Of a stretch of 64,000 nucleotides of DNA, positions 60,173-64,000 are shown piece after piece. Every line of letters begins with the position of its first letter. Position 1 is the stretch's first letter. Both the position numbers and the translations under genes were made by a program. Origin of the DNA: Roseateles_C aquae (GTDB lineage Bacteria; Pseudomonadota; Gammaproteobacteria; Burkholderiales; Burkholderiaceae_C); contig NZ_JAVXZY010000007.1 in assembly GCF_032337115.1 (NCBI RefSeq), positions 186,001 to 250,000 on the forward strand. Reading direction: 5' to 3'. The notes beneath the pieces are model-generated. The model was not told the DNA's origin, searched no databases, and was given only the letters and a program-made list of their open reading frames with translations.

Positions 60173-61564
60173 ATGGGTGCAACTGGTGAACTGATCGAGA
60201 ACCGCGTCTTCGACGAGCTGACGCCGGGCCTGCGCGCCGCGCTGCGCCGTGTGATCAGCATGGAGGACATCCAGGCCTTCGCGCTGGTCTCCGGCGATAT
60301 CAACCCGGCGCATGTGGACACCGTCTACGCCGACGCCAGCCGCTTTCACGGCGTCATCGCCCACGGCATGTTTGCCGGTGCGCTGATCTCCAGCCTGCTG
60401 GGCACCGAGTTCCCCGGGCCCGGCACCATCTATATCGGCCAGAGCCTGCATTTCCACCGCCCGGTGCGGCTGGCCGATGCGCTGCTGGTCGAGGTGGTGG
60501 TGATCGACTGCGACGCCGAGACCAAGAACGTGCGGCTGGACTGCACGGTGCAGAACCAGCATGGCGAGCTGGTCGTCAGCGGCGAGGCGCTGGTGCGCGC
60601 GCCCACCCACAAGCTGGCCCTGCCGCGCGTGGCGCTGCCGCAGCTGCATCTGTTCGACCCCGAGGCACGGCTGCAGCACTGGCTGGCCAGCCTGGATGTG
60701 CGCACGGCGCTGCGCTGTGCCGTCGTCCACCCCTGCGATGAGGAATCGCTGCGCGGCGCGCTCGACGCCGGCCGGCGCGGCCTGATCGTGCCGGTGCTGG
60801 TGGGCCCGGTTGAGAAGATCCAGGCCTGCGCCGAACGTGCCGGCGTCTCGCTGCAGGGCGTGGAGCTGCACGACGCGGCGCACAGCCATGCCGCCGCGCA
60901 GGCCGCCGCCGCGATGGCCGCCGCCGGCGAGGTGGCGATGCTGATGAAGGGCAGCTTGCATACCGATGAGCTGATCTCCGCCGTGCTGGCCGAACCGGCA
61001 CTGCGCACCGGCCGGCGGCTCTCGCATGTGTTCCGCTTCGAGGTGCCCACCTATGCCAAGCCGGTGCTGGTCACCGATGCAGCGATCAATATCCGCCCCA
61101 GCCTCGAAGACAAGGCCGATATCGCCCGCAACGCTATCGCCCTGGCCCATGCGCTGGGCGTGGCCCAGCCGCGCCTGGCCATCCTCTCGGCGGTGGAAAC
61201 AGTGACGCCCCGGCTGGTCTCGACGCTGGACGCCGCCGCGCTGTGCAAGATGGCCGATCGCGGCCAGATCCAGGGCGCGCTGCTCGACGGCCCACTGGCC
61301 TTTGACAACGCCATCTCCGCCGAGGCGGCCACGGTCAAGGGCATCCAATCCCCGGTGGCCGGCCAGGCCGACATCCTGCTGGTGCCCGATCTGGAGTCCG
61401 GCAATATGCTGGCCAAACAGCTGGAATACCTGGCCGGCGCGGCCAGCTGCGGTGTGGTGCTGGGCGCCAAGATCCCGATCGCGCTGACCAGCCGGGCCGA
61501 CAACGCGCTGTCCCGCGCCGCCTCGGCCGCGCTGGCCCGGCTGATGGCCGAGGAACAGCCATGA
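60173..61564 (+). CDS. Bifunctional MaoC enoyl-CoA hydratase / phosphate acyltransferase
   Basis: A 463-residue fusion. Residues 15-145 are a MaoC hot-dog hydratase with the catalytic Asp42 and His47 (SGDINPAHVD); residues about 165-463 are a phosphate acetyl/butyryltransferase (RPSLEDKADIARNA, LDGPLAFDNAIS, VAGQADILLVPDLESGN). It should hydrate enoyl-CoA and exchange acyl-CoA for acyl phosphate. The ATG MGATGELIENR has AAGGAGG upstream; a TTG overlapping the previous stop is rejected. The stop overlaps the kinase start (ATGA). Confidence 0.93.
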   Translation: MGATGELIENRVFDELTPGLRAALRRVISMEDIQAFALVSGDINPAHVDTVYADASRFHGVIAHGMFAGALISSLLGTEFPGPGTIYIGQSLHFHRPVRLADALLVEVVVIDCDAETKNVRLDCTVQNQHGELVVSGEALVRAPTHKLALPRVALPQLHLFDPEARLQHWLASLDVRTALRCAVVHPCDEESLRGALDAGRRGLIVPVLVGPVEKIQACAERAGVSLQGVELHDAAHSHAAAQAAAAMAAAGEVAMLMKGSLHTDELISAVLAEPALRTGRRLSHVFRFEVPTYAKPVLVTDAAINIRPSLEDKADIARNAIALAHALGVAQPRLAILSAVETVTPRLVSTLDAAALCKMADRGQIQGALLDGPLAFDNAISAEAATVKGIQSPVAGQADILLVPDLESGNMLAKQLEYLAGAASCGVVLGAKIPIALTSRADNALSRAASAALARLMAEEQP

Positions 61565-62805
61565 GCGCGCCGGCAAGCGCCGATGGCGGCACGGTGCTGG
61601 CCGTCAACGCCGGTTCGTCGTCGCTGAAGTACGGGCTCTACGGCCGCGAGGGCAAAGCGCTGTGGACCGGCTGCTACGAAGGGCTGCAACCCGGCGGCCA
61701 GGCGCAGCACCGCCAGCAGCAGCCGCTGCCCGGCCTGCCTGAGCCACTGAACCTCGGCGCTAACACCAACAGCTTTGACGCCGCACTGGCCGATCTGCTG
61801 GCCCGGCTGGATCGTCAGGGCGCCCTACCGCTGGCGATTGCCCACCGCATCGTCCATGGTGGCGAGCGCTGCGTCGCGCCCTGCCGGCTCGATGCCGGCA
61901 CGATGGCGTATCTGCACAGCCTGTCGCCATTGGCACCGCTGCATCAGCCGCACAACCTGGCCGGCGTCAACGCGCTGGCCCGGCTGCTGCCGCGGCTGCC
62001 GCAGATCGGCTGCTTTGACACCGCCTTCCATGCCGAGCAGCCGGCCGTCGAGCAATGGCTGCCGCTGCCACGGGCGCTGCGTGCGCAGGGCCTGCGCCGC
62101 TATGGCTTTCACGGCCTGTCCTACCAATACCTCAGCGAGACCTTGGCGCGGCACAGCCGGCGTTCGCGTGGCCGCGCCATCCTCGCCCATCTGGGCAACG
62201 GCGCCAGCGTCTGCGCAACGCTGGACGGCAGCTCCATCGCCAGCTCGATGGGCTTCTCGGCGCTGGACGGGCTGATGATGGGCAGCCGCAGCGGCGCCGT
62301 CGACCCCGGCGCGCTGCTGCATCTGCTGCGCCAGGGCTGGAGCGTCGAGCGGCTGGAGCAGACGCTGTACAAGGCCTCGGGCCTGCTCGGTGTGTCCGGC
62401 CTCAGCGCCGATATGCGCACCCTGCGTGCCAGCCCCGAAGCGGCCGCCGCCGAGGCGATTGCGCTGTTCTGCCACCGGCTGCGCCGCGAGGCCGCCGCAC
62501 TGCTGGCGCCGTTGCAAGGGCTAGACCTGCTGGCCTTCACCGGCGGCATCGGCGAGCACGATGCCGGCGTGCGCGAGGCGCTGTGCGACAGCCTCGGTTT
62601 CCTCGGCCTGCAGCTGGACCGCCAGCGCAATGCCGCGGCCAGCGGCCAGGGCGTGCAGGCGCTGCACAGCAGCACCAGCGCGGTTGAGGTCTGGCTGGTG
62701 CCAACCGACGAGGGCCGCGTTGCCGCCAGCGCCGCCTGGCGCTGGCTGGACGCCGAGGCGCGCAGCGCCCCGGCCCAGCGCGCGGCGTCTACGCTCTCAG
62801 TCTGA
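61561..62805 (+). CDS. ackA: Acetate kinase family (acetate/propionate/butyrate kinase)
   Basis: A 414-residue ASKHA-fold kinase that makes ATP from acyl phosphate. Signature 1 VLAVNAGSSSLKYGLY (13-28), YGFHGLSYQYL, ILAHLGNGASVCA, MGFSALDGLMMGSRSGAVDPG-type segment (key GLMMGSRSG) and LAFTGGIGEHDAGVRE are all present. It is translationally coupled to the MaoC-PTA gene, so acyl phosphate made there is its expected substrate. The C-terminus overlaps the convergent PPDK-like gene by 9 bases. Confidence 0.94.
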   Translation: MSAPASADGGTVLAVNAGSSSLKYGLYGREGKALWTGCYEGLQPGGQAQHRQQQPLPGLPEPLNLGANTNSFDAALADLLARLDRQGALPLAIAHRIVHGGERCVAPCRLDAGTMAYLHSLSPLAPLHQPHNLAGVNALARLLPRLPQIGCFDTAFHAEQPAVEQWLPLPRALRAQGLRRYGFHGLSYQYLSETLARHSRRSRGRAILAHLGNGASVCATLDGSSIASSMGFSALDGLMMGSRSGAVDPGALLHLLRQGWSVERLEQTLYKASGLLGVSGLSADMRTLRASPEAAAAEAIALFCHRLRREAAALLAPLQGLDLLAFTGGIGEHDAGVREALCDSLGFLGLQLDRQRNAAASGQGVQALHSSTSAVEVWLVPTDEGRVAASAAWRWLDAEARSAPAQRAASTLSV

Positions 62806-64000
62806 GGCGCTGCGCAGCGCCTGCAGCCGCTCCAGCAGGCCGTCCGGCACGCGGCGCTGCAGGGCCAGCTCGCCGGCATAGACGGCGCCGGTATTGCCGT
62901 CCAGCGTCAGCACCTCGCCGGCGCGCAGCAGCCGGTCGCCAATGCGGGCCTCACCACGTGCTGCATCGAGGCGCAGCGCCGTACAGCCAACGATGCAGAC
63001 CTTGCCCAGCTGGCGCGCGATCACCGCCGCATGCGAGGTGCGCGCGCCGCGGCTGGTCAGCAGGCCTTCGGACAATTCCAGCGCGGCGATATCGGCCGTC
63101 TCGGCATCCTGGCGCAGCAGCAGCACCGGCACGCCGGCGGCATGGCGCTCGCGCGCCCGCGCCTCGTCAAACGCAATCTCACCGACGACCACGCCGGGTG
63201 AGGCGCTAGCACCCCAAGCCAGCGGCTCAATCGCCTGCTGCGGCGCCACGCCGTTGCCGACCAGCTCGGTCAGGGCCAGCGTCTTGGCATCCAGGCCGGC
63301 GCTGCGGCGCAGCGCCTCGTCACGAGTGATCAGCCCTTCGTCCAGCAGGTCCAGCGCGATGCGCGCCTGCGCCTGCACGCTGCGCTTGCCGGTGCGCGTC
63401 TGCAGCATCCAGAGCTTGCCCTGCTCGACGGTGAACTCGATGTCCTGCATATCGCCCAGGGCCTGCTCCAGCCGGCGGCAGACCTCGACCAGCTCGCCCC
63501 ACAGATGCGGCGCGCGGTCCTGCAGCAAGGCCTGGCCGGCCACGCTGCGTCGGCCCGAGACCACATCCTCGCCCTGGGCGTTGAACAAAAAGTCGACCCA
63601 GGGCTCGGGCACGCCGCTGGACGGATGGCGGGTGAAGCCCACGCCGGCCCCGGAGCAGCCGCCGGCATTGCCGAAGACCATGGCCTGCACCGTCACGGCC
63701 GTGCCCATGGCTTCGTCGATCTGCTTCATCGCGCGGTAGGCGCGCGCCTTGTCGGACTGCCAGCTGGCGAACACCGCGTCGATGGCCTGCTGCAGCTGCA
63801 ACTGCGGGCTTTGCGGAAAGCTGCGGCCGCTCAAGCGCTGCAACGTGTCCAGGTGGGCGCGGGTCAACGCGCGCAGATCGAGGAAGTCCAGCTCACGCTC
63901 GGCCCGGCCCTGCGCCACCCGCGCCAGATCGGCCTCGAAGGCCGCCATCGGCAGGCCCCAGACGACCGTGCCAAAGCCGGCCACCAGGCGGCGGTAGGCG
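62797..64000 (-). CDS. PPDK-like PEP/pyruvate-binding protein (5' end outside window)
   Basis: Partial gene; the frame is open to the window edge (AYRRLVAGFGTVVWG), so the start lies beyond 64000. The visible 401 residues hold the rear of the ATP-grasp nucleotide-binding domain of pyruvate phosphate dikinase (NAGGCSGAGVGFTRHPSSG; DIEFTVEQGKLWMLQTR) and the phosphohistidine domain (LTSRGARTSHAAVIARQLG). It stops soon after (LQALRSASD), so the C-terminal PEP/pyruvate TIM-barrel of normal PPDK is absent. The acceptor of the phosphoryl group is therefore unclear. Confidence 0.87.
   Translation of the reverse strand, partial: AYRRLVAGFGTVVWGLPMAAFEADLARVAQGRAERELDFLDLRALTRAHLDTLQRLSGRSFPQSPQLQLQQAIDAVFASWQSDKARAYRAMKQIDEAMGTAVTVQAMVFGNAGGCSGAGVGFTRHPSSGVPEPWVDFLFNAQGEDVVSGRRSVAGQALLQDRAPHLWGELVEVCRRLEQALGDMQDIEFTVEQGKLWMLQTRTGKRSVQAQARIALDLLDEGLITRDEALRRSAGLDAKTLALTELVGNGVAPQQAIEPLAWGASASPGVVVGEIAFDEARARERHAAGVPVLLLRQDAETADIAALELSEGLLTSRGARTSHAAVIARQLGKVCIVGCTALRLDAARGEARIGDRLLRAGEVLTLDGNTGAVYAGELALQRRVPDGLLERLQALRSASD

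Overview
The window is high-GC (roughly two thirds G+C) chromosomal DNA with tightly packed, often overlapping genes. The divergent arrangement gatCAB | mreBCD-mrdA-rodA, the fused LivM-LivG transporter protein and the overall gene content point to a betaproteobacterium of the Burkholderiales, probably a Roseateles/Rubrivivax-like lineage. This is inferred from gene order and protein character, not from a marker gene. I see no rRNA, tRNA, CRISPR array, insertion sequence or phage gene.

Layout. (1) 0.15-9.7 kb: the rod-shape/elongasome operon mreB-mreC-mreD-mrdA-rodA (minus) and, divergently, gatC-gatA-gatB (plus). (2) 9.8-25.7 kb: a DUF4124 protein with pyrE; a TonB-dependent receptor with a LacI-type palindrome upstream; exodeoxyribonuclease III; a second TonB-dependent receptor translationally coupled to a MINPP-like histidine phosphatase; a catalytically dead GGDEF membrane protein coupled to an AraC regulator; and a MacA-MacB-outer-membrane-factor efflux operon. 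(3) 25.8-31.0 kb: a lower-GC three-gene cassette (adenylate cyclase-TPR, PAP2/vanadium-haloperoxidase-like protein, subtilase) that looks horizontally acquired. (4) 31.0-35.6 kb: a MerR-controlled Cd/Zn/Pb efflux ATPase and a POT peptide transporter. (5) 35.6-40.6 kb: a LivK-H-(MG fusion)-F type ABC importer. (6) 41-48 kb: ABC-F ATPase, periplasmic beta-carbonic anhydrase, a degenerate ABC ATPase, fumarase C, two small membrane proteins and an active-looking diguanylate cyclase. (7) 48.0-54.4 kb: a ten-gene copper-handling operon containing the MbnP/MbnH 'metallo-mystery pair', PCu(A)C, a YcnI-like DUF1775 protein, two DUF2946 proteins and two very small proteins. (8) 54.6-57.2 kb: a molybdate cluster (ModE-like, ModA, ModB, ModC). 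(9) 57.2-64 kb: an alpha/beta hydrolase, PPK2, and a FabI-like / MaoC-PTA / acetate kinase operon with a possible FNR-type site, facing a PPDK-like protein cut by the window edge.

The loci most worth follow-up are the copper operon with its tiny Cys-containing membrane protein, the cyclase/PAP2/subtilase cassette, the inactive GGDEF protein that retains a perfect inhibitory-site motif and is coupled to an AraC regulator, and the molybdate system in which both the regulator and the ATPase lack their molybdate-sensing domains.
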